Shown: positions 26,956 through 36,258, counted from the first letter of the stretch. The stretch: DNA of 64,000 bases from Rickettsiales bacterium (GCA_020630095.1 JAHDCD010000003.1:124001-188000), one strand, 5' to 3'. Notes: generated by a model from the sequence alone, not told the origin. Made by a program: numbers and translations.

Positions 26956-27786
26956 TTAATAAAAATCTAATGATATATCAGTATTTTTTACCGAATGAGT
27001 GATTGCACCAGTAGATATGAAATCTACGCCGGATTTAGCGATTTTTTTAATATTTTTTAATGTTACGCCACCACTTGCTTCAAGCGGGATTTTTTTATTA
27101 ATTTCATTGCGCATTTTTACCGCTAATTTTAGTATACGTGGTGTCATGTTATCTAATAAAATTCGGCACTTTATTTTTGACTCCAATATCAACTTAGCCT
27201 GCTCTAAAGTATCGCATTCAATAATAATTTTTGTTTTACTTACGCCCTTTAAGGCTTCTGGTAGGTTTTCAATTCCACCGATTGCTTGGATATGATTATC
27301 CTTAACCATTATTTCATCAAATAGCCCTATTCTATGATTAACTCCACCACCTGTTTTAACTGCATATTTATCAAGGTAACGCATTGCGGGGCTGGTTTTT
27401 CTGGTATCTAGCAGTTTGGCATTAGTGCTAGATATCTCTTTTACATAGCGCGCAGTTTGAGTAGCAACACCGCTCATGCGCTGGATAATATTTAGCGCGG
27501 TACGTTCATATTTTAAAATATCGCGAGTATTATGATTTTTAATATCGAATAAAAATTCGCCTTTTTTTACTTTATCGCCATCTTTTTTAAGTAGTTTACC
27601 CTTTGGAAAAAAGTATTTAAGAATATCTGCACCGCAGAAAATCATATCCTCTTTGCTTAAGAAACGCGCGGAACAGCTATCCTTTGCGGTAATTAGTAAG
27701 TTACTCGTTATATCGCCATCACTTGTTAGGTCTTCCGCTAAAGCTAGCTTAATTAGTGGCTCAAAATGTTCTTTTTTTAATTTCAT
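26956..27786 (-). CDS. nadC: Nicotinate-nucleotide pyrophosphorylase (carboxylating)
   Basis: The 276-residue quinolinate phosphoribosyltransferase makes nicotinate mononucleotide. AEDLTSDGDITSNLL at the N terminus, LNIIQRMSGVATQT, LDTRKTSPAMRYLDKYAVKTGGGVNHR and the terminal EASGGVTLKNI with GVDFISTGAITHS are family motifs. NadD (44206-44949) performs the next step, so at least this part of de novo NAD synthesis is encoded. The gene stands alone between the giant protein gene (75-base gap) and iscX, which is divergent. Confidence 0.95.
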   Translation of the reverse strand: MKLKKEHFEPLIKLALAEDLTSDGDITSNLLITAKDSCSARFLSKEDMIFCGADILKYFFPKGKLLKKDGDKVKKGEFLFDIKNHNTRDILKYERTALNIIQRMSGVATQTARYVKEISSTNAKLLDTRKTSPAMRYLDKYAVKTGGGVNHRIGLFDEIMVKDNHIQAIGGIENLPEALKGVSKTKIIIECDTLEQAKLILESKIKCRILLDNMTPRILKLAVKMRNEINKKIPLEASGGVTLKNIKKIAKSGVDFISTGAITHSVKNTDISLDFY

Positions 27787-27851
27787 GATTATACGAGTAT
27801 AATTAAAAAATTCTTTACATTATTCAATAGGTTATTAAAAGTTGTATTTAT

Positions 27852-28052
27852 ATGGGTCTTGAATGGACAGATGTTGAGGATATCGCGATTGCATTAGAGG
27901 AGAATTATCCTGATGAGGATAATTTAAATCTGCGCTTTACCGATCTTCATGAATGGATAATTACTCTAACTGAATTTGAGGATAATCCTACTGACTCTAA
28001 CGAACGTATCTTAGAGGCAATTCAAATGGCGTGGATCGACGAACGATCTTAG
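27852..28052 (+). CDS. iscX: IscX-type Fe-S assembly protein
   Basis: The 66-residue acidic protein (LEWTDVEDIAIALEENYPD, FTDLHEWIITL, EAIQMAWIDER) matches IscX/YfhJ, including the DLHxWI core and the C-terminal W-x-DE. IscX binds the cysteine desulfurase IscS and tunes iron-sulfur cluster assembly with frataxin. In most genomes it closes the isc operon, but here it is separate; iscU lies 8 kb away without iscS, hscA or fdx in between. Confidence 0.92.
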   Translation: MGLEWTDVEDIAIALEENYPDEDNLNLRFTDLHEWIITLTEFEDNPTDSNERILEAIQMAWIDERS

Positions 28053-28106
28053 TCTGTTTACTTTAGTTCAATGTAGAACTTTATATAAACCCATAGGCAG
28101 GTAGCT

Positions 28107-29123
28107 ATGTTAAAATATCAGGACGATTATACAGTCGCGCGTGCGCGCATTATTGAACAACGTAAACATTCCGTGCAGAATGGTTTTTATGTTTGTCTCT
28201 CCGTAATTCTTTCAATATTTGCTCTCTCTTCTTGTGTTCAGTTTGATACTGACAAAGTGAGTTCTATGAATTTATCTGATAAGGATAAGGACTTTAATTA
28301 TTATCTAACGCTTGGTTATAAGAATTTATCTGACGAGGAAATGGCTAAAGGTCAGCAATTGGATGCTGAGCATTTTGCCTCAAAGGCAGTGTTCTCTATT
28401 AATGGTGGCGAGCCGATGCCTAACTTACCTACCAAATGGTATATTGCGGATAATTATATCCCTACCCTACTTTATGCACGCGATACTATGCTTTCTTTAA
28501 TTGATGATAGAATTAAAGATGAAGCGCCTAAGGCAGCGGCGGCAAGTTACTTTTTATATGATTGCTGGATTGAAGAGCTAGAGCATGCGATATCAATTGA
28601 TGAGCAGGATTCTTGTAGAACTGCGTTGTTTGACAATCTGAATAATCTGGCTGAGTTGCGTGAAAGTCTCGGTATTATCGATGATTACAAGGCCGATGAA
28701 ACCGATGATAAAGAGATTAAATATGCTGAAAGTGAGAGCTTTAAAGAGTTTGCACATAAAGCTCCTGAGCGCGTTAAAGAAGTTATAAAGTTCTATAAAT
28801 ACCCTACTGTTTACTTTGATAACGGATCTGCACGAGTTGCAAATGTATATAAGCGTGACCTTGCTGAGTTCGCCGCAATTGTTAAAGATTTAGATGATAA
28901 TATAATTCTTAATGGCCATGCGGATTTAATGGGTAAAAGTACTAATAAGAATATTCTAATTGGTATGAAGCGTGCAATATCTGTTGCTGATCAACTTAAT
29001 AATGCAGGTATTTCTAAAGATAGAATAAAGATATTCTCTTACGGGGATACTGGTTCGAAATATAATAAGGATTCACTTTCTGATAATCCCAATAGAAGAA
29101 TTGTTGAAGTTCTACTTAGATAA
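28107..29123 (+). CDS. OmpA-family peptidoglycan-binding lipoprotein
   Basis: The 338-residue protein has an N-terminal hydrophobic stretch ending in a lipobox (FALSSC, Cys43), so it is probably lipid-anchored. The n-region is unusually long (about 26 residues), and a later start cannot be excluded, though no Met is available before the lipobox. The last 110 residues form an OmpA-C domain (YFDNGSARV, IILNGHADLMGKSTNKNI, SDNPNRRIVEV) that binds peptidoglycan. The middle region is a helical domain of unknown role. It probably ties the outer membrane to the wall. Its 3' end overlaps rpiB by 12 bases, tail to tail. Confidence 0.88.
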   Translation: MLKYQDDYTVARARIIEQRKHSVQNGFYVCLSVILSIFALSSCVQFDTDKVSSMNLSDKDKDFNYYLTLGYKNLSDEEMAKGQQLDAEHFASKAVFSINGGEPMPNLPTKWYIADNYIPTLLYARDTMLSLIDDRIKDEAPKAAAASYFLYDCWIEELEHAISIDEQDSCRTALFDNLNNLAELRESLGIIDDYKADETDDKEIKYAESESFKEFAHKAPERVKEVIKFYKYPTVYFDNGSARVANVYKRDLAEFAAIVKDLDDNIILNGHADLMGKSTNKNILIGMKRAISVADQLNNAGISKDRIKIFSYGDTGSKYNKDSLSDNPNRRIVEVLLR

Positions 29124-29540
29124 CTTATCAACTCTGCGTTGGTGGCGGTCGCCTTCGAATGGTGAAGTTAAGAATTTTAGCGTTATAGATTTCGCTTCCT
29201 CTAATGATATAATTCTAGCGCCTAAGGCTAGAACATTTGCGTCATTATGGGCTCTTGATAATCTTGCTAGTTCTTCTGACGTACAAAGGGCGCATCTAGC
29301 GGATTTTACTCTATTTACTGCAATTGATATACCTATGCCACTACCGCAAACTGCTATGCCGAATTGTGCCTTACCTTCTTCAATGGCTTCGCCTAATTTA
29401 AAGCCGTAATCGGGGTAGTCTACTGAGTCAGCAGAGTTTGTGCCTAGGTCTAAGGCTTCGTAACCTTCAGAGTTTAGAAAATCAACCAATGCCTGCTTAT
29501 ATTCAAAGCCGGCATGGTCAGATGCTAACGCTATATTCAT
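29112..29540 (-). CDS. rpiB: Ribose-5-phosphate isomerase B
   Basis: The 142-residue protein interconverts ribulose 5-phosphate and ribose 5-phosphate in the pentose phosphate pathway. ALASDHAGFEYKQAL, the active-site CGSGIGISIAVNRV and RAHNDANVLALGAR are diagnostic of the LacAB/RpiB fold. It overlaps pgsA by four bases (ATGA-type), so it is the last gene of the minus-strand run that begins at iscU. Confidence 0.96.
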   Translation of the reverse strand: MNIALASDHAGFEYKQALVDFLNSEGYEALDLGTNSADSVDYPDYGFKLGEAIEEGKAQFGIAVCGSGIGISIAVNRVKSARCALCTSEELARLSRAHNDANVLALGARIISLEEAKSITLKFLTSPFEGDRHQRRVDKLSK

Positions 29541-30187
29541 GCCGCTTTCTTAGGAGTTGTTTTCTTTGGTGCAGGCTTTTTTGCTGTAGCTGTAGTGGTC
29601 TTTTTTGCAGCTGGAGCTTTCTTTGCTGTGGTTGTACTAGCTTTCTTAGCCGCAGGTTTAGCCTTTAATAATGGTAAAACTTCTAGCGTATATTGAACCG
29701 CACTTACTACAGATAATACCACCGCGGTTAAAAGTAAGAAGTTACCTAATGCAGGTTCCATAAACAAGAAAATTACCGCAAGCATTTGTACTGTAGTTTT
29801 AATTTTGCCAATTTGAGATACATCAACACGTTTCTTTTTCTCTGCTGTAAATTCACGAAGTGCAGAAACATATATTTCACGAAGGATAATTGCTAATACT
29901 AAAACTGCGCTCGCTTTTGATGCTGTAGCTAATAGAATTAGTGCTGTCGCTACGATTAATTTGTCCGTTACTGGGTCTAAGAATTTACCGAAATCTGAAG
30001 TTACATTCCACTTGCGCGCTAGGTAGCCGTCTAAATAGTCTGTAGCTGCTGCAATAATAAATGCAACTAATGCCGCTGTTGGGCTTGTATAAAATAGAAC
30101 AACAAATAATGGGATTAACACTACTCGAGATAATGTCAGTAGGTTAGGTATGTTTTTCTTTTCAAAGATTTGATTGATTTTATCCAT
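29537..30187 (-). CDS. pgsA: CDP-diacylglycerol-glycerol-3-phosphate 3-phosphatidyltransferase with cationic tail
   Basis: From the ATG at 30187 the protein has 216 residues; an upstream start at 30256 would run into the neighbouring antiporter gene and adds unrelated residues. The CDP-alcohol phosphotransferase motif D-G-x2-A-R-x8-G-x3-D-x3-D is complete (Asp53, Gly67, Asp71, Asp75), with four to five membrane helices. It makes phosphatidylglycerophosphate. Residues about 176-216 form a Lys/Ala/Thr/Pro tail (PAAKK, TAKK, PAPKK) like histone H1 or AlgP. Such a tail is not part of normal PgsA, which ends near residue 180. The tail would face the cytoplasm and could bind nucleic acid or acidic lipid. 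Confidence 0.92.
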   Translation of the reverse strand: MDKINQIFEKKNIPNLLTLSRVVLIPLFVVLFYTSPTAALVAFIIAAATDYLDGYLARKWNVTSDFGKFLDPVTDKLIVATALILLATASKASAVLVLAIILREIYVSALREFTAEKKKRVDVSQIGKIKTTVQMLAVIFLFMEPALGNFLLLTAVVLSVVSAVQYTLEVLPLLKAKPAAKKASTTTAKKAPAAKKTTTATAKKPAPKKTTPKKAA

Positions 30188-31704
30188 TATAATGTCCTTC
30201 CGTAGATTAGTAAAAATATCAGTAATAATATTGTTATAGTTGTTGATAGAAGCCATGTTCTTGAAAACAGGCCGTTACCCACGAATAAGCGGTTAAATAA
30301 ATATTCCAAGTTAAATCTTATGTATTTACCTAAAATATTGAAGATAGAAGCCACTAACAGAAGAATTCTTTCAATAAATAGCACATTTACCTTCCCTAGC
30401 GTGTTGTAGAACCAATCCATATCTATTAAATTGCGCTGTTTTGGTTTTAGAGATTTTCTTAAAACATAGAATATAAATATACCGAATGAGGCCACGATAA
30501 CTTGTTTTAAAACTTTTATGAACTTTAGTTTAAAATCTAAGTCTTCGCTGAGTAAGCTTTCTAATAAATAAGGGTATACGCCTAGCCCTACTAAAACTAA
30601 ACATAGTAAGCCCATTATAATTTTTTGATGGATAGCTATGTCGGTTTTAATTGGTAACTTTCTACCTGCCGCATAGTATAAATAATATGGCACTCTTGCG
30701 CCTAAATATACTAATGTACCGGCTGATAATATGGTTAATGCCCAGTAGTATAAGTCTGGTAATCCGTTTGTAACTAACGACTTTGAGATGAATCCAAAAG
30801 TTAATGGCAATGCAGAAATTGATGCTACGCCGATAATTAACGTATAGAACATGAATGTTCCGCGTTTTAATTTGCCTTCTAGCTCGGTTAAGGTTTCCTT
30901 TTTAGTTATAATAAATAAGGCTGCAACCCATGCAAATAATAACGTTTTATACGATATATGCGCGAAGGCTTGTATTGCTGCACCTTGGCTGTTACCGAAT
31001 GCAATCGCTACCAGCATAAAGCCTAGCTGGTTAACTATCGAATAGCTTAAAATACTGCGTAAGTTATTTGATAATAAGGCATATACGAAGCCGTAGATTA
31101 TCATTATTATACCAAGTGGCGCTAGAATTTTAATGCCACCTGCTAGTAGAATTAAACAGAATATTGCCGTTTTTGTTGTAAATGTTGATAAGAATATTGA
31201 ACCTGCATGGCTGGCTTTAGGATAGCTTTGCGGTACCCAAGCTGAAAGCGGTGGTGCGGCTACGTTAATAAGTATCGCGATTAATATTAAGATATCTTCG
31301 GTGAAGTTTAAGTTAAGCGGTGCTAGGCTTAAGTCTCCGATTGTGTGGTATTTGAATAGTAAACCTGCAAGTAATATCACCCCTGAAAGGAAGTGAATTA
31401 TTGCGTAATTTATTGCACTCTTAACCTCGCCATTGCTTAGTAGCAAGAAGGTTGAGGCTAGTGCCATTATTTCTAAGCATAAAAATAGACTTATATAATC
31501 GCCTGAAAATAATGCACAAATTGCTGAACCTGCATAAATGAATGAAGTTATGAACTCGTTCTTTTTTAACTGTTTTATGCTGAATATTGTTCCGCATACG
31601 TAAGCTAGTGCGAATATGAACGCGAATAGGTATGAGTATTCATGCACCACTCCGAAGGCTACTTGTTCGCCTAAGAATTTTATATTTAATAATGCTTCAT
31701 TCAT
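30187..31704 (-). CDS. MrpD/NuoN-type antiporter subunit, paralogue 3
   Basis: The 505-residue membrane protein belongs to the proton-translocating subunit family shared by Mrp antiporters and complex I. The TM5-like segment with the key Glu (YISLFLCLEIMALASTF) and the Lys/Pro-containing AAPPLSAWVPQSYPKASHAGS helix are visible; the latter is a diverged form of the PLHxWLPxAH motif. About 14 helices are expected. It is the last of three consecutive paralogues and the most diverged, with a long C-terminal extension. Its stop overlaps the pgsA start by one base. Confidence 0.88.
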   Translation of the reverse strand: MNEALLNIKFLGEQVAFGVVHEYSYLFAFIFALAYVCGTIFSIKQLKKNEFITSFIYAGSAICALFSGDYISLFLCLEIMALASTFLLLSNGEVKSAINYAIIHFLSGVILLAGLLFKYHTIGDLSLAPLNLNFTEDILILIAILINVAAPPLSAWVPQSYPKASHAGSIFLSTFTTKTAIFCLILLAGGIKILAPLGIIMIIYGFVYALLSNNLRSILSYSIVNQLGFMLVAIAFGNSQGAAIQAFAHISYKTLLFAWVAALFIITKKETLTELEGKLKRGTFMFYTLIIGVASISALPLTFGFISKSLVTNGLPDLYYWALTILSAGTLVYLGARVPYYLYYAAGRKLPIKTDIAIHQKIIMGLLCLVLVGLGVYPYLLESLLSEDLDFKLKFIKVLKQVIVASFGIFIFYVLRKSLKPKQRNLIDMDWFYNTLGKVNVLFIERILLLVASIFNILGKYIRFNLEYLFNRLFVGNGLFSRTWLLSTTITILLLIFLLIYGRTL

Positions 31705-33170
31705 TAGTTAAATATCCCCTCTATAAATTCTAAAATTGGTGTTGAAACAAAGAATAGTAAAACAGATGCTGTGGCGCAGATTATTATTGGCACTAGCATA
31801 AGGTTGTTTGAGGGTAGAGCTTTACGACTATTATCTGACTCGCCGTAATAGAAGTTAAATATTATCGGCAAGAAGTATGAACAGTTTAGTAATGTAGAAG
31901 CTATTAAGGTTGCTAGTACAAAATATGTTGCGGTATATGTTCCGCCATATTCAAACGCGCCAGAGATTAAGTAGTATTTTGTTACAAAACCTACAAGCGG
32001 CGGAATGCCTATCATTGATAATGCCGCGATAGAAAATGCGATAGATATTGTTGGCATTTTCTTTGCTAAACCTGAAAGTTCAGAAACTTTTGTTTTGCCC
32101 GTGATTGCATAAATATAACCTGCCGAGAAGAACAGGGTAATTTTTGAAAATGCGTGGGCGATAATATGGAATATTGCCGCTATTAAACCTGCCTTTGAAA
32201 ATAATGCTGCACCCAATGCAATGTATGACAATTGACTTACTGTTGAGAAGGCCAGCCTTAGTTTTAAATTATCTTGTTTAAGTGCGAAGTATGATGCTAA
32301 TAATATTGACGCACAACATACGTAAACTATCCATTCGCCCGCCCAGAAATTATAGAATAAAATTTCTGAAATATTTTCATAACCTATAACAAAGATAGCT
32401 ATTTTTATTATTGTAAATGCGCCGGCTTTTACTACGGCAACCGCATGCAATAAAGCTGAAACTGGGGTTGGTGCAACCATTGCTGCAGGTAGCCATTTAT
32501 GGATTGGAATTAGTGCTAACTTACCGATGCCGAAGAAGAAAAGTGCCACTAAAATTCCTGCCGAATTTGCATCTAGCTTGCCGTTTAATAAGCCACCGCT
32601 TACGAAGGTTAAATCGCCCGCTAATATATAGGTATAAATTATTGCAGGTAAGAATAGGAATATTGATGTGCCAAGCAGGAATCCTAGGTATACTCTACCT
32701 GATTTCAGGGCATTACGGCTTTCTGTATGTGCTACAAGCGGGAATGTAGAGAGCGTTAGAATTTCATAAAATAAGAAAAGCGTTAGTAAATTATCTGAAG
32801 TTGCTAAGCCCATTGTTGCCGATATTGCTATAGCAAAGAATGAGGTAAAACGCGGTTTGTTTTTGTCCTTAGTTTCGTCCAAATAGCCTATGGCATAAAG
32901 GCTGGTTACTAAGTATAAAAATGATGCGATAGATAGAAAGATTAACGTTAGTTTATCTATGCTGAATGCTATTGGTACAGCATCAAATATTTTGAAGAAT
33001 TCAACTTGTGCGCCTTCGTAGGAAAATAATTTTAAAACGCAGATAAATAACAAGCCGGCGTTAAGCACAACGATGTTATTCCTTAAGTTATCATTCTTAA
33101 GAACGCGTGCTAAAATTGCCGTTATTAATGGCAATCCTAAAAGTAGTAATATGTATGTTTTAAGCTCCAT
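31704..33170 (-). CDS. MrpD-type Na+/H+ antiporter subunit, paralogue 2
   Basis: The 488-residue paralogue has TLFLFYEILTLSTFPLV (key Glu in TM5), ALIPIHKWLPAAMVAPTPVSALLHAVAVVKAG (the PIHxWLP and ALLH motifs with the conserved Lys) and about 14 helices. It is closest to MrpD/MnhD or NuoM-like proton channels. It overlaps the next gene by one base, which suggests a co-translated membrane complex. Confidence 0.92.
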   Translation of the reverse strand: MELKTYILLLLGLPLITAILARVLKNDNLRNNIVVLNAGLLFICVLKLFSYEGAQVEFFKIFDAVPIAFSIDKLTLIFLSIASFLYLVTSLYAIGYLDETKDKNKPRFTSFFAIAISATMGLATSDNLLTLFLFYEILTLSTFPLVAHTESRNALKSGRVYLGFLLGTSIFLFLPAIIYTYILAGDLTFVSGGLLNGKLDANSAGILVALFFFGIGKLALIPIHKWLPAAMVAPTPVSALLHAVAVVKAGAFTIIKIAIFVIGYENISEILFYNFWAGEWIVYVCCASILLASYFALKQDNLKLRLAFSTVSQLSYIALGAALFSKAGLIAAIFHIIAHAFSKITLFFSAGYIYAITGKTKVSELSGLAKKMPTISIAFSIAALSMIGIPPLVGFVTKYYLISGAFEYGGTYTATYFVLATLIASTLLNCSYFLPIIFNFYYGESDNSRKALPSNNLMLVPIIICATASVLLFFVSTPILEFIEGIFN

Positions 33171-33171
33171 A

Positions 33172-34638
33172 TTAATTGGCTATATACTCCGTTATTTTGC
33201 TACTTAGATTAAGTATTTCTTCTGGGAAGAAGCCGAAATATAAGTTCAAAAATATCCCTATTATTAATGATATTGATATAAATAATGGCGCTTCTTTAGT
33301 GTGCGATTCCGCCTTTTCAAAGAAGGCGACTTCTACCACTCGCCATACGTAAATTATTGCTAATATTGAGCTGAATAATACCAGTGCTAATAGGTAGTAA
33401 TTTTCCATACCAATTAGAACTTCAATGAATTTCCACTTAGATATAAAACCCGCCGTCCCAGGGATGCCGACTATTGATAGGCCACCAACAAGGAAAGCAA
33501 ATATTGTTAGTGGCATGTCTTTTGCGATACCTTTAAATGAGTTTAACTGCGCGTGATTGCGGCGGTATACTACTGCGCCAATTGCAAGGAATATTAATGC
33601 CTTTGCCATTGCGTGATTAAATATATGGATAATACCCGCGTTAATTGAAGGTATAGTTGCTATAGAAATAAGTAAGATAATATAGCCGATTTGCGCGATA
33701 GATGAGAAGGCAAATGAACGCTTAATATTGTTCTGTGCAATTGCAGAAAGTGAGCCAATAATTACCGATGCTACCGCTACCATAACTAGAATATCATTAT
33801 AGTTTGATATTAGACCTAGTGAGTGGTTGTATACATCTATGTAAAGGCGGATAGCTAAGTAAATCACCACCTTTGTTGCAGTTGCTGAAAGGAATGCTGA
33901 AACTGCAGTTGGTGCATATGCGTATGAGTTTGTAAGCCAGTTATGCAGCGGAAATATTGCTAATTTCAACGCAAACCCTAGGAAGAAGAATAGCATTGAT
34001 GCGGTAACTAAGTTCGGGTCTATCTGGTGAATGCGCGAGGCGATATCTGATATATTTAAGCTACCTGTGCCGGCATAAATAAAGCCAATACCGATTAGAA
34101 TAAATGTTGCGCCAATAGTACCAATTATTAAATAATCATAACCTGCTTTTGGTGCTTTTTTATTATAGCCAGTACCGATTAACGTATAAGTTGCTAGTGA
34201 TGATATCTCTAGGAATACATAAATATTGAATAGGTCGTTAGTGGCTACCATGCCTGTTAGGCCTGCCGCACAAAGTAAAAGAACTGCGTATATTTGTGGC
34301 AATTTCTTTTCGCCTAGTTCCTTAGCTAAAGATGCTTTTGCGAAGGGCAATATTACCAGCATTGTTGCTGATATTAAGAACATGAAACCCGCGGATAGAA
34401 TATCTAATTTATAGTCTATTGTTTCGGGTGCTGCGAATGATGATAATGCGTATTTTAATTCAACACCTGCGCTAGCAATATGTAAAAGTTTAAGCGCGCT
34501 TAAGAATGATAAAATTGTTACCACTAAAGTTATTAACCACGCAAGGTTAGGCTTTCTAAATAATACGCATAGTAAACTACCTAAAAGTGGCAGTATAACT
34601 GGGAACGCTAATAAATTATTTTGAATTACTTCAAGCAC
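33172..34638 (-). CDS. MrpD-type Na+/H+ antiporter subunit, paralogue 1
   Basis: The 488-residue first paralogue has DLFNIYVFLEISSLATYTLI (TM5 Glu), FPLHNWLTNSYAYAPTAVSAFLSATATKV and NHAMAKALIFLAIGAV, all conserved in MrpD. It follows the NuoK-like gene with a 39-base gap and precedes paralogue 2 by one base. Three such channels in a row with one NuoK-like subunit give four candidate ion paths. Confidence 0.93.
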   Translation of the reverse strand: MLEVIQNNLLAFPVILPLLGSLLCVLFRKPNLAWLITLVVTILSFLSALKLLHIASAGVELKYALSSFAAPETIDYKLDILSAGFMFLISATMLVILPFAKASLAKELGEKKLPQIYAVLLLCAAGLTGMVATNDLFNIYVFLEISSLATYTLIGTGYNKKAPKAGYDYLIIGTIGATFILIGIGFIYAGTGSLNISDIASRIHQIDPNLVTASMLFFFLGFALKLAIFPLHNWLTNSYAYAPTAVSAFLSATATKVVIYLAIRLYIDVYNHSLGLISNYNDILVMVAVASVIIGSLSAIAQNNIKRSFAFSSIAQIGYIILLISIATIPSINAGIIHIFNHAMAKALIFLAIGAVVYRRNHAQLNSFKGIAKDMPLTIFAFLVGGLSIVGIPGTAGFISKWKFIEVLIGMENYYLLALVLFSSILAIIYVWRVVEVAFFEKAESHTKEAPLFISISLIIGIFLNLYFGFFPEEILNLSSKITEYIAN

Positions 34639-34677
34639 TGAAGAATTTTATAAGAGATCGCGGTTTCAATGCAAGAG

Positions 34678-35016
34678 TTATAGAGCTATTTCAGTCTCTT
34701 CAATTGTGCTGAAGTTTTCTTTTGTTCTAGCAGAAAGTGCCAAGCCTACGGCAAGTGTTGCAATACCTACCACAATGGCAGTTAGCATTAGTACGTGCGG
34801 TAGCGGGTTAGAGTATAAACCTTCATAGGTTTTATCCAGAATTGGCGACTTTGAACCACTAACATAACCAAGCGAAATATAAATTAATAAAACTGACGTT
34901 TGGAATATGCCTAAGCCAATTAATTTCTTAACTAAATTATGCGAAATTATAATTGATAGAAGTCCTATCCCCATCAAAACCGCGGCGAATATGTATATAT
35001 ACTGAGCTAACATCAT
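34678..35016 (-). CDS. mnhC: MrpC/NuoK-type antiporter subunit
   Basis: The 112-residue protein with three membrane helices (YIFAAVLMGIGLLSIIISHN, LIGLGIFQTSVLLIYISLGY, HVLMLTAIVVGIATLAVGLAL) matches MnhC/NuoK. The conserved second-helix region and PLPHVLMLTAIVVG are typical of the Mrp form. It overlaps the upstream DUF4328 gene by four bases. MrpA, B, E, F and G are not found in the window on either side. Confidence 0.92.
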   Translation of the reverse strand: MMLAQYIYIFAAVLMGIGLLSIIISHNLVKKLIGLGIFQTSVLLIYISLGYVSGSKSPILDKTYEGLYSNPLPHVLMLTAIVVGIATLAVGLALSARTKENFSTIEETEIAL

Positions 35017-35753
35017 CCGTTTTCTCTTTCCTCTTGAGTATCAACTAATAGCTTTAATGATTTAAAACCATAGTACGCTGAAAGTAATGAGAATATTGCA
35101 AAAAGAGCTGAAATCTTAGCATAAGATTTTAAAGCGCCTGCATAAGTTCCATCTTCTTGCATTTGCATTACAGAAGCTTCGTTGTCTAAAGGTCTTCCTA
35201 AGAATACCTCTACTATTCTATCACCAATAACATAGAAAATAAATAATATCATGAAGTACTTAAATACGCTTAAAAGTTTATTCGTTTCAAAGTCTTCACG
35301 CTTGTAGTCTTTATTGATAGTAGCGTAGTAGATATCATTTAAGCAGTAAAATGGCTTCCACAAATGGAATATAGGCACAAAATGCCAACCAACGCACCAA
35401 CCTGGGCGGTAGCGAATTGGATTACCATCATTGAAATAAACTGCATTTTTAGCCGTTCTATAAACAACATTTAAATGCACTATTACATAAGCTATTACAG
35501 TTACAGCTACTATGCCTATAATGGTAAACATTTTACCTTCACCACCTTCGTATAACCAATCTAAAATAGTATCCTCAAGTTCAGCCTTACCTTCAACAAG
35601 GTTTGCTATGTCAATGAACATATTACTCATTAACCATAGGATACCTATAGATGCTATTATCATAGCTATAAGCGTGTAGGTATAAATTTTGAAAAGCCCT
35701 TTAGAGCTTCTAAACTGGTAATCTTTCTTTTGGATTTCTGCCGTTTGAGTCAT
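35013..35753 (-). CDS. DUF4328-type membrane protein
   Basis: The 246-residue protein has four to five membrane helices. The segment RTAKNAVYFNDGNPIRYRPG followed by WCVGWHFVPIFHLWKPFYCL matches the DUF4328 core, whose function is unknown. It sits between iscU (two-base gap) and mnhC (four-base overlap), so it is made with the antiporter subunits and might be an accessory of that complex. Confidence 0.78.
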   Translation of the reverse strand: MTQTAEIQKKDYQFRSSKGLFKIYTYTLIAMIIASIGILWLMSNMFIDIANLVEGKAELEDTILDWLYEGGEGKMFTIIGIVAVTVIAYVIVHLNVVYRTAKNAVYFNDGNPIRYRPGWCVGWHFVPIFHLWKPFYCLNDIYYATINKDYKREDFETNKLLSVFKYFMILFIFYVIGDRIVEVFLGRPLDNEASVMQMQEDGTYAGALKSYAKISALFAIFSLLSAYYGFKSLKLLVDTQEERENG

Positions 35754-35755
35754 AA

Positions 35756-36145
35756 TTATGCTGCGTCTTTCTTAGACTTATAGTCTTTGATGGCCGCTTT
35801 AATAGCGTCCTCAGCTAGCATAGAACAATGAATTTTTACTGGAGGCAAGCTTAAATGCTCTGCAATTTCAGAGTTTTTAATATCTTCAGCTTCTTCAACA
35901 GCCATACCTTTTATAAGCTCGGTAGCGTATGAAGATGATGCAATGGCAGAGCCACAACCGAAAGTTTTAAATACAGCATCTTTGATGGTATTAGTTTCAT
36001 CATCAACTTCAATTTGCAACTTCATAACGTCACCACATGCTGGCGCGCCAACAAGGCCTGTACCAACTGTAGAACTTTGCTTATCCAGCGTACCTACGTT
36101 ACGAGGGTTTTCATAATGATCTAAAACTTCTTTTGAATATACCAT
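35756..36145 (-). CDS. iscU: Fe-S cluster assembly scaffold IscU
   Basis: The 129-residue scaffold has the three cluster-binding cysteines at 37 (GAPACGDVMKL), 64 (KTFGCGSAIASSS) and 107 (KIHCSMLAE), plus the LPPVK motif recognised by HscA chaperones. iscS, iscA, hscB and hscA are not adjacent, so the isc operon is split. It is the first gene of a seven- or eight-gene minus-strand run ending at rpiB, with its own promoter upstream. Confidence 0.96.
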   Translation of the reverse strand: MVYSKEVLDHYENPRNVGTLDKQSSTVGTGLVGAPACGDVMKLQIEVDDETNTIKDAVFKTFGCGSAIASSSYATELIKGMAVEEAEDIKNSEIAEHLSLPPVKIHCSMLAEDAIKAAIKDYKSKKDAA

Positions 36146-36169
36146 GTTTGTATTCCTAATTTTGCAATT

Positions 36170-36198
36170 ATAATAGTCTATTCGTTTCTATGAATCAA
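36170..36198 (-). promoter_or_regulatory. Promoter of the iscU-antiporter-pgsA-rpiB run
   Basis: On the minus strand TTGATT (36193-36198) and TATTAT (36170-36175) are separated by 17 bp. Initiation at about 36163 would leave a leader of about 18 bases before the iscU ATG. No clear IscR site is recognised. Confidence 0.55.
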
Positions 36199-36229
36199 GT
36201 GATTACACTTATTCGATTCGCAATCTGAC

Positions 36230-36258
36230 TTGCAAACTGGTTATTAAATGCTTATGCT
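36230..36258 (+). promoter_or_regulatory. Promoter of purL
   Basis: TTGCAA (36230-36235) and TATGCT (36253-36258) are 17 bp apart, giving a start at about 36265 and a short leader to the ATG at 36288. No PurR-type palindrome is seen. Confidence 0.5.

Noticed and set aside
30188-30256. Extended start of pgsA at 30256
   Set aside because: The added 23 residues lie inside the neighbouring antiporter gene and do not resemble PgsA.
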